Shown in pieces: positions 1-9,721 of a stretch of 64,000 bases of DNA. The stretch is from Raffaelea ambrosiae (Eukaryota > Ascomycota > Sordariomycetes > Ophiostomatales > Ophiostomataceae), in assembly GCA_002778195.1 (NCBI GenBank), contig PCDI01000019.1, positions 62,001 to 126,000 of the forward strand, read 5' to 3'. The first letter of the stretch is position 1. The number at the start of each line of letters is the position of its first letter. Under the pieces are notes generated by a model. That model made no database searches, had not been told where the DNA came from, and worked only from the letters and a program-made list of their open reading frames with translations. The position numbers and the translations under genes are program-made.

Positions 1-471
1 TGCACGGTGGTCGAGGACATTGAGGCGGCGCGGTGGGAGAAGCTGCTGTGGAACGGGACGTTCAACACGGTGTGTGCGCTGACGCGGTTGGACGTGGGCG
101 AGATCCAGCGCAGCCGCGGGCGGGAGACGCTGCTGGTGCCGATGATGTGGGAGATCTGGAACATTGCCAAGGCGGCGGGCCACGCGCTGCCCGAGTCGCT
201 TGTGCAGTGGATGGCGTACCGGCTGCCGGACGACTGTCCGTACCGGGCGAGCATGCTGCTGGACCTGGAAGCCGGGCGGCCGATGGAGCTGGAGGTGATT
301 CTGGGGAACCCGCTCAAGACGGCGCGGAAGCTGGGGGTGGCGACGCCGTTTATGGAGACGGTGTACCGGCTGCTGCAAGTCGAGGAGTGGAAGACGGAGG
401 AGGCGAGCCGGAAGGCGAAGGAGGAGAAGGGAGAGACGAAGGAGAAGGAAGAGACAAATGGCACGAAGTAA
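1..471 (+). CDS. 2-dehydropantoate 2-reductase (ketopantoate reductase) family, C-terminal part, 5' truncated by window edge
   Basis: The frame is open from base 1, so the start and the N-terminal Rossmann domain lie outside the window. The visible 156 residues match the helical C-terminal domain of ApbA/PanE-type ketopantoate reductases: a WEIWNIAKAAG helix, then SMLLDLEAGRPMELEVI and TARKLGVATPFMETVYRLL, the family's dimer/substrate region in which bacterial relatives read SMLxDxxxGRxTEIDxL. The last 25 or so residues are a charged K/E tail (KAKEEKGETKEKEETN), which is low complexity. Family members use NADPH to reduce ketopantoate or related 2-oxo acids. Fungi carry several paralogues, many of unknown substrate, so the exact reaction is not assignable. 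Confidence 0.8.
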   Translation, partial: CTVVEDIEAARWEKLLWNGTFNTVCALTRLDVGEIQRSRGRETLLVPMMWEIWNIAKAAGHALPESLVQWMAYRLPDDCPYRASMLLDLEAGRPMELEVILGNPLKTARKLGVATPFMETVYRLLQVEEWKTEEASRKAKEEKGETKEKEETNGTK

Positions 472-951
472 AGGAAAAAAGAAGACGAGCAGCAGGGAAA
501 GAAACACGTGCGAGGAGAGCAAATGCGAGATTAACGAGACCATGCGAGCATACCCACGGCAAAGTGAAGTTAGAAGAATAGAGAGAGATACAAACCAAAG
601 AGGTCGTGACGTTTGTGTTGTGAGAAGTCATCCCATGTGTTGCTCCTTCCCAAAGCAGCAGCGTCTCTGCTCAGTTCATTCTTTCCCAAAGAAAAAATCG
701 TCTTATTCATGTTCCTTCCCAAAGTAACTGGTACGTTGATTCGTTCCTTCCCAAAAAGCAACTAGATATCATTTGGCCCAACACCGATTCTCCAGAGTAA
801 ATTACAATAGTAGAGACAAAAGGAAAAGGCATCATCCATTCATCAGTCAGCCTCTCTTCCATTCTTCTGTTTCGTCCCCACCATCATTCTCGTCTGCCCC
901 CCTCTCTACCTCTTCCTCTCTCACCCTTTCTCTTCTTCACCATCCACCACC
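472..951. other. Intergenic stretch between two convergent genes, with short TTCCCAAA repeats
   Basis: It lies between the stop of the reductase (plus strand) and the stop of the Zn2Cys6 regulator (minus strand). The only structure seen is four imperfect copies of TCCTTCCCAAAG-like sequence around 645-755, followed by pyrimidine-rich DNA at 850-950. I see no supported gene. Confidence 0.6.
644..756 (+). repeat. Imperfect tandem repeat, about 32-37 bp period, core TTCCCAAA
   Basis: TTCCCAAA occurs near 647, 683, 717 and 748, each preceded by C/T-rich sequence (GCTCC, CATTC, GTTCC, GTTCC). Copy spacing is about 36, 34 and 31 bp. The bases between cores are not well conserved. Confidence 0.6.
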
Positions 952-2686
952 CTAGGCAGGCATAAACGAATTCCCCAGCCTGGCCAGAGTCATCCAGTCC
1001 CACATGTCTCCGCGGTCTCGTGCCGGCCATATCTGGTCCGTACAAAACCTCTTGGTCCGCTTCGCGGTCATGATGGGCCGCGCCCGGCAGATCTCGTCAA
1101 AGAGGCGCGTGGCCGTGTCGCGGTCTTCGGGCTGTTCGAGCTCGGCGGCGGCCATGAACAGGGGCCACAGCGAGAGCTTGATGTCTTCGGCGGGCCCGGC
1201 GATGTTGACGAGGATCTCGTAGGCCATGCCCTGGGCGGTCTGGTCGGCCTCGGGGCTGCTGCCGGCGCGGTGGAAGAGGCGGTACAGATACAGGAGGGCG
1301 GCGGCCTTCCAGGCGGAGGCGTGCAGGATGAGGCGCCGGGACGTCTCGAGCGACAGGTTGGAGTCGCGTATGGGCCGCCAGGCGACGATCTGGGCGCGCA
1401 GGGTGTCGGCGCGGGCGACGAGCTCGGCGCGGCGGCGGTGGATCTGGGCGAGGAGGTCGTCCTGTTCGGGCGAGGAGGTGAAAGCAGAGGAGTAGAGGAA
1501 CGGGTTGGCGGCGGCGGACGATGAGGGGGGCGAAGTGGCGTGGGCTGCTGTTGTGGCGGAAGAGGCGTCGTTGCTGTTGTTGTTGTTGATGTTGATCGGC
1601 GGCGGCGGCGGTGAGGTGTCGCCGCCGCCGAGGTTGAGGGCGACGTCAGAGTCCATCCACTTTTGCACGTCCTCGGCGAGGGCGGAGAGGCGGGCGAGGA
1701 TGGGGGTCATGGTGGCGGTGAGGCCGAGCAGGCGGTCGGCATGGGTCATGGCGTACTGGTCGAGCCAGATGGAGGGGTTGATGCGGGTGCGCTGCATGTG
1801 GGAGAGGGCGAGGAGTATGTCCTGGCGGGCGACGCCCTTGGCGAAATAGCGGGCGGCAGAGTTGAGTTCGCGGCCGGAGCGGGTATGGAACTCGAGGATG
1901 AGGGCGACGTTTTCGATGAGGGAGGAGAGGGTTTCTCCCTTGCCATCGGATTCGGGGTCGGTGAGCTGGGCAGGTTAGAGAAGATCGAGTGAGCGAAGCG
2001 AGGAAAGAAAAGAGAAAAGGAAAAAAAGGGAAGAAAGGGAAGAAAGAGGCAATCGAGTGAGCGAAGCGAGCGAGGAAAGAAAAGAGAGAAAGAGAGACAT
2101 TGAGCGAAGCGAGGACGAAAGAAAAGAAAGAAAGAGAGACTTTGAGCGAAGCGAGGACGAAAGACAAGAAAACAAGAACGAAAGGAAGAAAGGAGTGAGC
2201 GAAGCGAGCGAGGAAAGAAAAGAAAGAAATCGAGCGAAGCGAGGACCAAAAAAAACTTACTTCTGCGCCACACAGGGCCAACAACAGCAGCAACACCAGC
2301 TCTGGACTGCTGCCGTCCGTGTTGAGCAGGCGCATGACGCGGTGCAGCAGCCGGGTCTTGCGGTTGGACACCAGGGCCGTGCCGGCGGTGTCCTTGAGGT
2401 AGTTCTCGCCGATGGCGCACAGCGACTCGCCGACGGCGCTGGGGCTCTGCTGCAGCAGCGAGATGACGGCGCCGTTCATCTCGTTGATGAAGAAGTCGTT
2501 GCTCATGACCATCTCGGTCGGGTGGCGCATAAAGTAGATCTCAATGATCGGCTTGTCCTCGGCCAGGATCTCGTTGAGCGGGATGAAGCTCGGGCCCCGC
2601 AGCGGCGACAGGTAGCCCTGCCGGGCCGCGGCCGCCTCGAGGATGGTGTGCGACAGGACCAGCGCCGTGGACGTCGTGGCCTGATG

Positions 2687-2717
<31 letters not shown>

Positions 2718-3313
2718 TGGGCCATCCGCTGTTGCTGTTGTCGCCGGTGGTGCAGGCGCTGGCTGCTGGGGTAGGGGTGGGGGTAGACATAGCGCGGGCT
2801 GCCGGCGTTGGAGGCCACCGGCGAGGTGGTGATGGTGCCGCCGTCGGCCCAGAAGTCGTCCGCGCCTGATCCCGATCCTGTTCCTGTCCCTGTCTCTGCT
2901 CCTGCGGGCGGCGTGGTCGTCCAGGCGACCGGCGAGCGGTAGTCTTCCGTGCGGTACTCGGAGCTGTTGTCCGAGGACGAGGACGAGTCGGGGGCCTGCA
3001 GGAGCGTCAGGGTCGTCGTTCCCGGCGATCGGCGACCGGCCGGCGCAGTCGGGTAGGGCGGGATGATCTGCTGGCGGCCGCGGTGCGGCGACGACCGGGC
3101 GACGCCGGAGGCGGAGGAGGACGACGACGTCGTCACCAAGGCCGTTGACGACGACAACCGTGCTGCATGGTTGGTGATGGTGCTGCCCGGCGCGGCGTAG
3201 CCGCGGCATTGTCGGCGCCGGCGCGCGCAGGTGCCGCAGAAGGGGTGGACCTCGTCGCACTTGATCTTGGCCTGCTTGCAGTCGATGCAGCCCTTGCGCG
3301 AGCGCGTCGCCAT
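952..3313 (-). CDS. Zn2Cys6 fungal transcription factor, 688 aa, two exons
   Basis: Exons 3313-2261 and 1965-952; the 295-nt intron 1966-2260 has donor GTAAGT and acceptor CCCAG, phase 0. An N-terminal binuclear zinc cluster follows the start directly: Cys9, Cys12, Cys19, Cys26, Cys29, Cys36 (C-x2-C-x6-C-x6-C-x2-C-x6-C), in the context CIDCKQAKIKCDEVHPFC. A long disordered Ser/Thr/Gly region follows with a polyglutamine run of about 11 near residue 200. The C-terminal half (residues about 230-688) is helical and looks like a Fungal_trans_2-type regulatory region. It is a nuclear DNA-binding regulator; its target is unknown. The ATG at 3313 is the only one before the zinc cluster. A 15-20 nt G run (C run on the sense strand) lies just upstream of the start. 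The intron is unusually long for this window and full of repeats. Confidence 0.88.
1966..2260 (-). repeat. Intron filled with six copies of a 12-bp mirror repeat
   Basis: On the plus strand GAGCGAAGCGAG, which reads the same backwards, occurs at 1991, 2059, 2102, 2144, 2197 and 2232, separated by purine tracts such as GAAAGAAAAG. The sense strand of the gene is therefore almost pure pyrimidine between copies of CTCGCTTCGCTC. Copy spacing is 35-68 bp, so this is a degenerate rather than exact tandem array. It accounts for nearly the whole intron. Confidence 0.85.
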
Positions 3314-3599
3314 GGCCGGTAGGAGGAGGGGAGAGGAAGAGGGAGAGGGGGGGGGGGGGGGTGTGGCCAGAGAGAGCTAATCAACGGCGGATAGATATCA
3401 CGCAGGATGCAAGGCACGCACGGCCATGGGAGAATGGAGTGAAGATCCAGGGATGACGCTGCAGATTGTCGAGTGACCGCACACAAGCCTAGGGAGTGGC
3501 GGGCGGGCTGAGGGACTGGGAACAGCACGCACGCGGATCGTAGATGGCTATCAGAAATTGGGATTTATGCTATCTGCAAGTCGGAACCTGATTATCGGT

Positions 3600-3662
3600 A
3601 GATTTTTTGGGTCGTTGGGGTCTTTTGGGCCTTTTGGGTCTTTTGGGTCTTTTGGGGGGGGG
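3600..3662 (+). repeat. G-rich TTTTGGG(T/C)C tandem repeat
   Basis: Five closely spaced G tracts of three or more separated by TCTTTT or CCTTTT, ending in a run of 8-9 G. It has the form of a G-quadruplex candidate on the plus strand. It is only about five units, so I do not call it telomeric. Confidence 0.6.
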
Positions 3663-4011
3663 ACAACACTTTTGTTTCCTTCGTGGAGGGGCTAGATGGG
3701 GTCATCTGATAGGGGCATCCGATGGTCCTGATGGTGCTTCTGCTACTCGTAAGTTGTAACTAGTTAATACTGTGGACCGGGGCCTGGATGGAAAAAGCGT
3801 TGCCGTATTCCCGACTGGGCGCGTTGGGCGACTCCACCTGTCAGACGGAGCGCCAGTGACCAGAGCGACGGTGCTGTAGAATGTGCCAGTCCGTTGAACG
3901 GGGCTCGAGGCCCAAAAGGGGTCCATGGTGAACCACTTTTTCGCTGTTTTTTTTTTCCTTTTGTTCCTTGCTGCATAAAATCTCACGATCTTTTGTTGTC
4001 CTGAGTTTGTA

Positions 4012-4078
4012 TTGAGCCTCAGTTGAGCCTCAGTTGAGCCTCATTTGAGCCCCATTCAGCCTCATTTGAGCCACATTC
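4012..4078 (+). repeat. Degenerate tandem repeat of GAGCCTCAGTT / GAGCCTCATTT
   Basis: The unit of about 11-12 bp (TTGAGCCTCAG) is repeated roughly five to six times with drift toward CATTTGAGCC. It lies 44 bp downstream of the stop codon of the FMN protein gene, probably within its 3' untranslated region. Confidence 0.65.
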
Positions 4079-4121
4079 GTCCCGGGTGTCCGTTTGCTTT
4101 CCTTTGGCCAAGAACCTTGCC

Positions 4122-5025
4122 CTACCTCGCCGCCTCTTCCGAGTGCTTCTTGTGCTGGGCGTTCCGCTCCGCCATATACGTCTTGACATTCTCCGTCATC
4201 ACGGCCCCCGGCGTCAGCCCGCTGTCCACCGGCGTCCCCAGCTGCTCCCACAGCGGGATCACGCCCGTCCACGGCGGCGTCGCGTTGTCGGGCCCGTCGG
4301 CGTCGCGGTTCCGCGGCTGGATCCCCGGCACGCCGGCGCGCGTCTTGACCGACAGGCTGTCGATGTGCACGCGGACCACGTACACGAGGCTGACCTGCAG
4401 CGACGCCACCGGGTTGACCTCGTCCCAGCGGTTGGCCACGATCTTGTTGGTGACGCCGCGCATGATGGCCCGCTTGGCCGTCTTGGACCGCACCGGCGAG
4501 CAGGTGCCGTGGATGGTGGCCGACCGGTAGTTGAACGTGTGTCCGTTGGGCGCCGACGACAGGACGAGGCCGTCAACTAGACTGTCAGTGCCACACACAC
4601 ACACTCTCTCTCTCTCTTGGACGCCACCTACTCTTGGTCGCTGTGATGCACACTTTTACGGGCGCCTCGGCCTCGCCTCCGTCTTCCCCGTCTCGGCTGG
4701 CCCTCTTGACCAGCTCCATCAGCTTCGTCGTCGGATGGCCGTGCAGGTAGACGCTTTGCGTTCGTGGCCCCGCGCTCGTCCGTGTTGGTGCTTGTGCTTG
4801 TGTTTGTGTCGGCGCCGCTCCGCCAGTCTCGCCCTCGCCCTCTTCCTCGTCGGGGTCCTCCATGATCAGGGCAATCATGGGCATGCATGCGGGCAGGCCG
4901 TCCACCACGTAGGACACGTGGGCAATGAAGCAGTCGTCAAACACAGCCTTGGCAGATTCGATGTCGTAGACGCCCCTCTGTCCATGTCGGCGCAGCAGTG
5001 CCGGTTCGGGTGCGATGCTGCCCAT
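4122..5025 (-). CDS. FMN-binding split-barrel protein, pyridoxamine 5'-phosphate oxidase-like (Pyridox_ox_2 type), 282 aa
   Basis: Exons 5025-4632 and 4576-4122; intron 4577-4631 (55 nt, GTAGGT...TAG, phase 1). The N-terminal part (VYDIESAKAVFDDCFIAHVSYV) and the motifs VYLHGHPTTKLMELVK, VCITATK and, just after the intron, DGLVLSSAPNGHTFNYRSATI are the flavin-nucleotide-binding pattern of PF12900-like split barrels. These small soluble proteins bind FMN (some bind F420 or haem); most fungal members have no defined substrate. An acidic, Q/T/P-rich insertion at about residues 55-85 is not part of the fold. The ATG at 5025 was chosen because homologous sequence begins right after it; the frame stays open upstream across a (GT)n tract, which is unlikely to be coding. 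Confidence 0.82.
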
Positions 5026-5026
5026 G

Positions 5027-5058
<32 letters not shown>

Positions 5059-7041
5059 GTTTTCTTTGCCCTCTTTCTCTCTTTCTCTCTTTCTTCTTGC
5101 GTCCTCTTTGCACGTTCTTCTGAGTAGTCGGGAAGTACGCAAATCAAGGTGACAGCTGTGAGGGGACGCCTTCTTATCAGACACCTCCTCGCAAAGAACA
5201 AACCCCTCCGCCCTACAGGCGGCCAGCAATTAATAATGGCTGTCCTCACTGGGCCGCAGCTTTCTTTCGTTTCGGCGTTTTGGCGGCCTTCGGTAACTAG
5301 ATAGCATAAACTGGGGGTGGCGTCGACGGCAGCATACGCTATCTCTCTAGAGCGTCGCCGCCGCTGTTCCAGGGCGGCAGATAGCCATGGGGCGCAGAGT
5401 TGGGCTGACCTGGTGCTATCAACGAATGCTAGCAGCGAGCTGTCCCACAGGCCCACGTGCGTACTATGTCAGTGGGCGCCTGAAGAGATAGCTTCGAATG
5501 GATGACTCTTGAACGGCCAACATTTCGAGTAAAGCATGAGCGCAAAAAAATACAAGAAAAATACACGACTGCATCCCTTTTGCCTGAAGCAAACAAGACG
5601 CTGCCATACTGTGTAGGCCTTAGACCGGTCCACCTTCCTCCGAGCTCCAAGCAAAGAGGAAGAACAAAAACGCATTGAGTTCCTAGCTTGCCTTTCCGGC
5701 TGCATCGACGCCCGACGAACACCTGGACTATGCAAGCCTCCCAATGCCAGCGCACTGCCAGCACATCTCGGTAGAAAAAGTCGCTAGACCCAATTACAGT
5801 GGCCCCCGTTATCCTGATCAATCTCATCGGACACCAGAGATGAGACTTGCCCTGAAGAAGACCAGATGACATCAGAGAGGCCCGGATCAGGCCAGCCCAG
5901 TTCAGCCCGGACCAGACGAGCTCCAGCTGTCTTAGTTCTCTCCTCCCCTGGACAGCCTTCAGCCCCATGGGGCGGAGATGCGTTCTAGAAACCGTACTTG
6001 CCTCCGTTCCATGGCGACCCAATTCTCCGCATGGGGGTTTTCTGGGGAGGTTTTTTTTTGCCCACCCCCAAGCTTTGCCCAAGACTGTCAAGCTCCTACA
6101 TATTCTTTTCTTTTTCTTGTTTCCTTCAAGGGTTCGACCTTCTCTTTACCTCCTGCCCGTCATATCCTCCGCCCGTTTGTGGCTGCCGACAATCCTGGCG
6201 ACGTCTATCCGCCCAGGGCCGGTCACCAAAACCAGCGTGGACGCTAACTAGTTCATACGCCTTTGTACTCTGTGGCGGCTTGACGGTCCTGGTAACATTC
6301 ATCCGGCACTAAAAAATGCATCTTTCAGCGGTGACGGCGTTGGGGAGCCCGTGTGTGCGCGCGCGTACGCGTGCCGAGTACGAGTACGTAATAGGAAAAC
6401 TAGCTCATGACGTTGGCTGGGACTCTCGCCAGCAATCCCATGGACACTGTTGTCTGCCCCCTCTTTTGGAGAAGCAGAGGGCCTTCGGCCCTCCATCACG
6501 CCCGGTATGACCGCCAGCCCCGATAGGCGGCAAAGTGCTAGCGTGCAGTGCTGCTCTAACAAGAAATCGCGTTGCTTGAAATTTTGCGCTTCTCCTTCCG
6601 AAAACGCTTAGGCTCCACTGTGAATTGGTTCGGAGCTATGAACATGAAAAAAAGGACATAGTGAGCTGCATAAGTGCCGATGCGGAGAACGGCCCCGGTG
6701 CTTGGGTCTTTCCTCCCTGCCTCTCTTCTATTTTCCGTTTCCTTGGTTCAAGGAAACTTTCTTACCGCTCATTGTTTGTTTGCGGTACCAGGTCTAATTC
6801 GCTTTTTTTTCTTTTTTCTTTTCTCTTTTTCTCTTTTTCTCCTCTTCTTTTTCTCGACTTGGAAAATTTGTATTCTTGAAGAAAATTTCGCTGCTCCCCA
6901 CCGACTTGTATATCCGATTCAAACGTGAATGGCATCTCTATCTCCATCTTGCCGCGGTAGTTGAGATCTTGGTGTTGGCTAGATAAGAACGAATCTCCAT
7001 AAACCGCCTTCTCCGCAGCCTTCCACATTCCCTGAACGGCC
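5026..7041. other. 2-kb intergenic region, divergent promoters
   Basis: Separates the divergent FMN protein and DHA2 transporter genes. It starts with a (GT)13 microsatellite at 5027-5052 directly against the start codon at 5025. It also holds CT-rich and T-rich tracts (5060-5110, 6806-6855). The longest ORF, minus strand 5429-6091, has a composition unlike the neighbouring genes and no recognisable motif. Confidence 0.55.
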
Positions 7042-8946
7042 ATGTCCAGCGCCATACCAGCCCGGGACGACGACGAAAAGGCCGGCGACGCGTGGCCGGC
7101 CAGCCCGTCCGACGGCACGGACACGGCGGCGTCGTCGGTCGTGCCCGCCCCGGCTCCCTTGTCCGCCGCTACGAGAGACGATGGCCTGCCGACGCCGACT
7201 GCCAGCCAGCTGGCATTGGCCGACCCAGAAGAGCCGCCCAGCCATCCAAACCCGGACGACGCACTGGCTGACAGTGCTGCTGCTGGTGTCGGCCCGTCCC
7301 ACGCGGACGCACCGCCGGCGGCACCCGAGGAGGGCCGCACCAGGCTGGAGACAACGCTCATCGTGGTCTCGCTCTGCTCGGCCATGTTCCTGGCGGCGCT
7401 GGACGTCACCATTGTCACCGTCGCCATCCCCACCATCTCCGACCAGTTCCACAGCACCGTCGGCTACACCTGGATCGGCTCCGCGTACCTGCTGGCCAAT
7501 GCCGCCACCGCGCCGTCCTGGGGCAAGATCTCGGACATCTGGGGCCGCAAGCAGCTGCTGCTCGTCGCCGTCGCCATCTTCTGGGTCGGCTCGCTGCTGT
7601 GTGCCGTCAGCGTCAGCATGAGCATGCTGATTGCCGCCCGCGCTATCCAGGGCATCGGCAGCGGCGGCATCGTCATCCTGGTCAACGTGTCCATCAGCGA
7701 CCTGTTCTCCATGCGCAAGCGCGGCACCTACTTTGGCCTCATGGGCATGGTCTGGGCCGTCGCCGGCGGCCTGGGCCCCATCATCGGCGGCGCCTTCACC
7801 GCCCGCGTCTCCTGGAAATGGTGCTTCTACATCAACCTGCCCATCTCCGGCGCCGGCTTCCTGCTGCTCGTCTTCGTCCTCAAGCTGCACAACCCGCGCA
7901 CCGGCATCCGCGAGGGCCTGGCCGCCGTCGACTGGCTCGGCAGCCTGACCATCGTCGGCGGCACCCTGATGGTCCTGCTGGGGCTGACCCTGGGCGGCGT
8001 CACCTACCCCTGGAAGTCGGCCACCGTGATCTGCCTCATCGTCTTTGGCGCCGTCGTCGTCGCCCTGTTTGCCCTGGTCGAGGCCCGCTGGGCCCGCTAC
8101 CCGGTCATCCCGCTGCGGCTGTTCCAGAAGCGCGTCGCCCTGGCCGCCTTTGCCTGCTGCTTTGTCCACGGCTTCGTCTTCATCTCCGGCAGCTACTATC
8201 TGCCCCTCTACTTCCAGGCCGTCCTCGGCGCCTCGCCCCTGCTGTCGGGCGTCTATGTGCTGCCCTTCTCCATCACCATCTCGGCCTCGAGCACGTTCGC
8301 CGGCATCGTGATCCGCAAGACGGGCAAGTACCTCCTGCTCATCCACAGCGGCTTCCTGCTGCTCGTGCTCGGCTTCGCCCTCTTCACCAACCTCGGCTCC
8401 ACCGCCGACTGGCCCAAGATCGTCCTCTACCAGATCATCGCCTCCTTTGGCATCGGCCTCAACTTCCAGAGCCCGCTGATCGCCCTCCAGACCACCGTCG
8501 ACCAGCGCGACATCGCCTCCGCCACCGCCACCTTTGGCTTCATCCGCCAGCTGGCCACGTCCGTGTCCGTCGTCGTCGGCGGCGTGGTCTTCCAGAACGG
8601 CATGCAGCGCCAGTACCACACCCTCGTGGCCCAGATCGGCCAAGACGCCGCCGACCTGCTGTCCGGCAGCAACGCCGCCGCCAGCGTCTACCAGGTCGAC
8701 AAGCTCGACCCGGCCTCCCTCCAGATCGCCCGCGCGGCGTACTGGAAGAGCCTGCAGACCATGTATATCTTGTTTGCCGCCTTTGCCGGCCTCGGCGTCA
8801 TTGTGGCCTGCTTCGTCACCCAAAACACGCTCAGCAAAGAGCACGTAGAACACAAGACCGGGCTGACCAGCCTGCGGCACGGACGGGACACAGAAAAGGC
8901 CAACTCGAGGGCGACCACACGGAATGAAGTTGTCGAGGAAGTGTAA
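7042..8946 (+). CDS. MFS drug/metabolite exporter, DHA2 (14-TM) type, 634 aa
   Basis: Single-exon gene. After a hydrophilic N-terminus of about 105 residues, TM1 begins at TTLIVVSLCSAMFLAALDVT, the DHA2 signature with the LDxTIV segment. Loop 2-3 has the MFS motif A variant GKISDIWGRKQ; TM4 carries AARAIQGIGSGGI (motif B); TM5 carries motif C-like WAVAGGLGPIIGG. The C-terminal half shows about eight more hydrophobic segments, compatible with 14. It belongs with fungal EmrB/QacA-like exporters (aflT-like, plasma membrane, proton antiport), which export toxins, azoles or secondary metabolites. No biosynthetic gene sits next to it; the nearest partner is the Zn2Cys6 regulator at 9722. Substrate unknown. 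Confidence 0.92.
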   Translation: MSSAIPARDDDEKAGDAWPASPSDGTDTAASSVVPAPAPLSAATRDDGLPTPTASQLALADPEEPPSHPNPDDALADSAAAGVGPSHADAPPAAPEEGRTRLETTLIVVSLCSAMFLAALDVTIVTVAIPTISDQFHSTVGYTWIGSAYLLANAATAPSWGKISDIWGRKQLLLVAVAIFWVGSLLCAVSVSMSMLIAARAIQGIGSGGIVILVNVSISDLFSMRKRGTYFGLMGMVWAVAGGLGPIIGGAFTARVSWKWCFYINLPISGAGFLLLVFVLKLHNPRTGIREGLAAVDWLGSLTIVGGTLMVLLGLTLGGVTYPWKSATVICLIVFGAVVVALFALVEARWARYPVIPLRLFQKRVALAAFACCFVHGFVFISGSYYLPLYFQAVLGASPLLSGVYVLPFSITISASSTFAGIVIRKTGKYLLLIHSGFLLLVLGFALFTNLGSTADWPKIVLYQIIASFGIGLNFQSPLIALQTTVDQRDIASATATFGFIRQLATSVSVVVGGVVFQNGMQRQYHTLVAQIGQDAADLLSGSNAAASVYQVDKLDPASLQIARAAYWKSLQTMYILFAAFAGLGVIVACFVTQNTLSKEHVEHKTGLTSLRHGRDTEKANSRATTRNEVVEEV

Positions 8947-9721
8947 GAAGAAAAGAAGGGAGGAAAGGAAGAGAGGGGGAAAAAAAGGAAAGAAAGGAAT
9001 AGAGGAAAGAGAAGGAAAAAAAAAGGCTTGCTCTTTGGGTCATGTGCTCTTTGGGATGGCGTTTGGCATTTGGAACAACATACGGATTGCATGGGGAAAG
9101 GTCAGGAACAAACAAACGAACCCATAATAGACATTCTCCTACAACAGACGCGCACGCACTTTTGTGGCGTTGAATTAAGCTCGTCGGGGTGACGTGGCTC
9201 CTTCCAAATGGGTTGATACGATTTGGCACCTGGTGGAAGGCACAATCGAGCTGCCTGATTGGCAAAAGCAGAAGGAACGAGTAACCCCGTGCAACTGCGC
9301 TTTCTGGCTCCCTGTCACGTCTCTCGCGTCTTTCACGTCTTTGTATACGAAATTCTCGAGAAAACAACTTGTCGATTTGACTGTGCCAAATGAAATGATG
9401 AAATTGACGTGCAGAAGCAATATGATTCTCTGAGGTCGACCCCACGCCGGATCTGCCTCTCAGCGTAACCACCACGCAGATAGCCACAACAGCTGTACAG
9501 CTTCCATGTAAGACGGACATGCTGCACAACTGTAGACCACAGCCAACACCAAAACTACTGACAAATCACCTCTCCCCACTATATAAGCACAAAACATGGG
9601 CAAGGACATCGATTTGTAACGCCCAATTGACCAGCCATGCGGTGACGTGCGATACCATTCAGCGCCCACGCCCCTTCTTGGTCAAGTAGTTTAAAACTTG
9701 CTTTCTCCGTACCCAGAAACC
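8947..9721. other. Intergenic, 3' flank of the transporter and promoter of the next regulator
   Basis: Purine-rich 8947-9025, then unremarkable sequence with a TATA-like element near 9579. No gene supported. Confidence 0.55.
9579..9588 (+). promoter_or_regulatory. TATA-like element for the 9722 regulator
   Basis: CTATATAAGC lies about 140 bp before the ATG at 9722, a reasonable distance for a fungal TATA element. Confidence 0.45.

Larger units (their letters stand above)
3314..4121. other. Intergenic, promoter of the 952-3313 regulator and 3' flank of the FMN protein; two simple repeats
   Basis: Contains a G run near 3344-3360, a TTTTGGG-rich patch at 3600-3660, and a degenerate GAGCCTCA repeat at 4012-4078. 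The short ORFs here have no coding character that I can recognise. Confidence 0.6.

Noticed and set aside
3600..3662. Telomere-like repeat
   Set aside because: The unit is TTTTGGG(T/C)C with few copies, internal, and not the TTAGGG of this fungal group.
5429..6091. 220-codon minus-strand ORF in the FMN protein/transporter gap
   Set aside because: Trp/Arg-rich composition, no motif, no similarity to known genes by eye; most likely a random open frame in a promoter.
6979..8880. 633-codon minus-strand ORF opposite the DHA2 exporter
   Set aside because: Antisense shadow of a GC-rich gene; the plus-strand MFS protein has clear family motifs.
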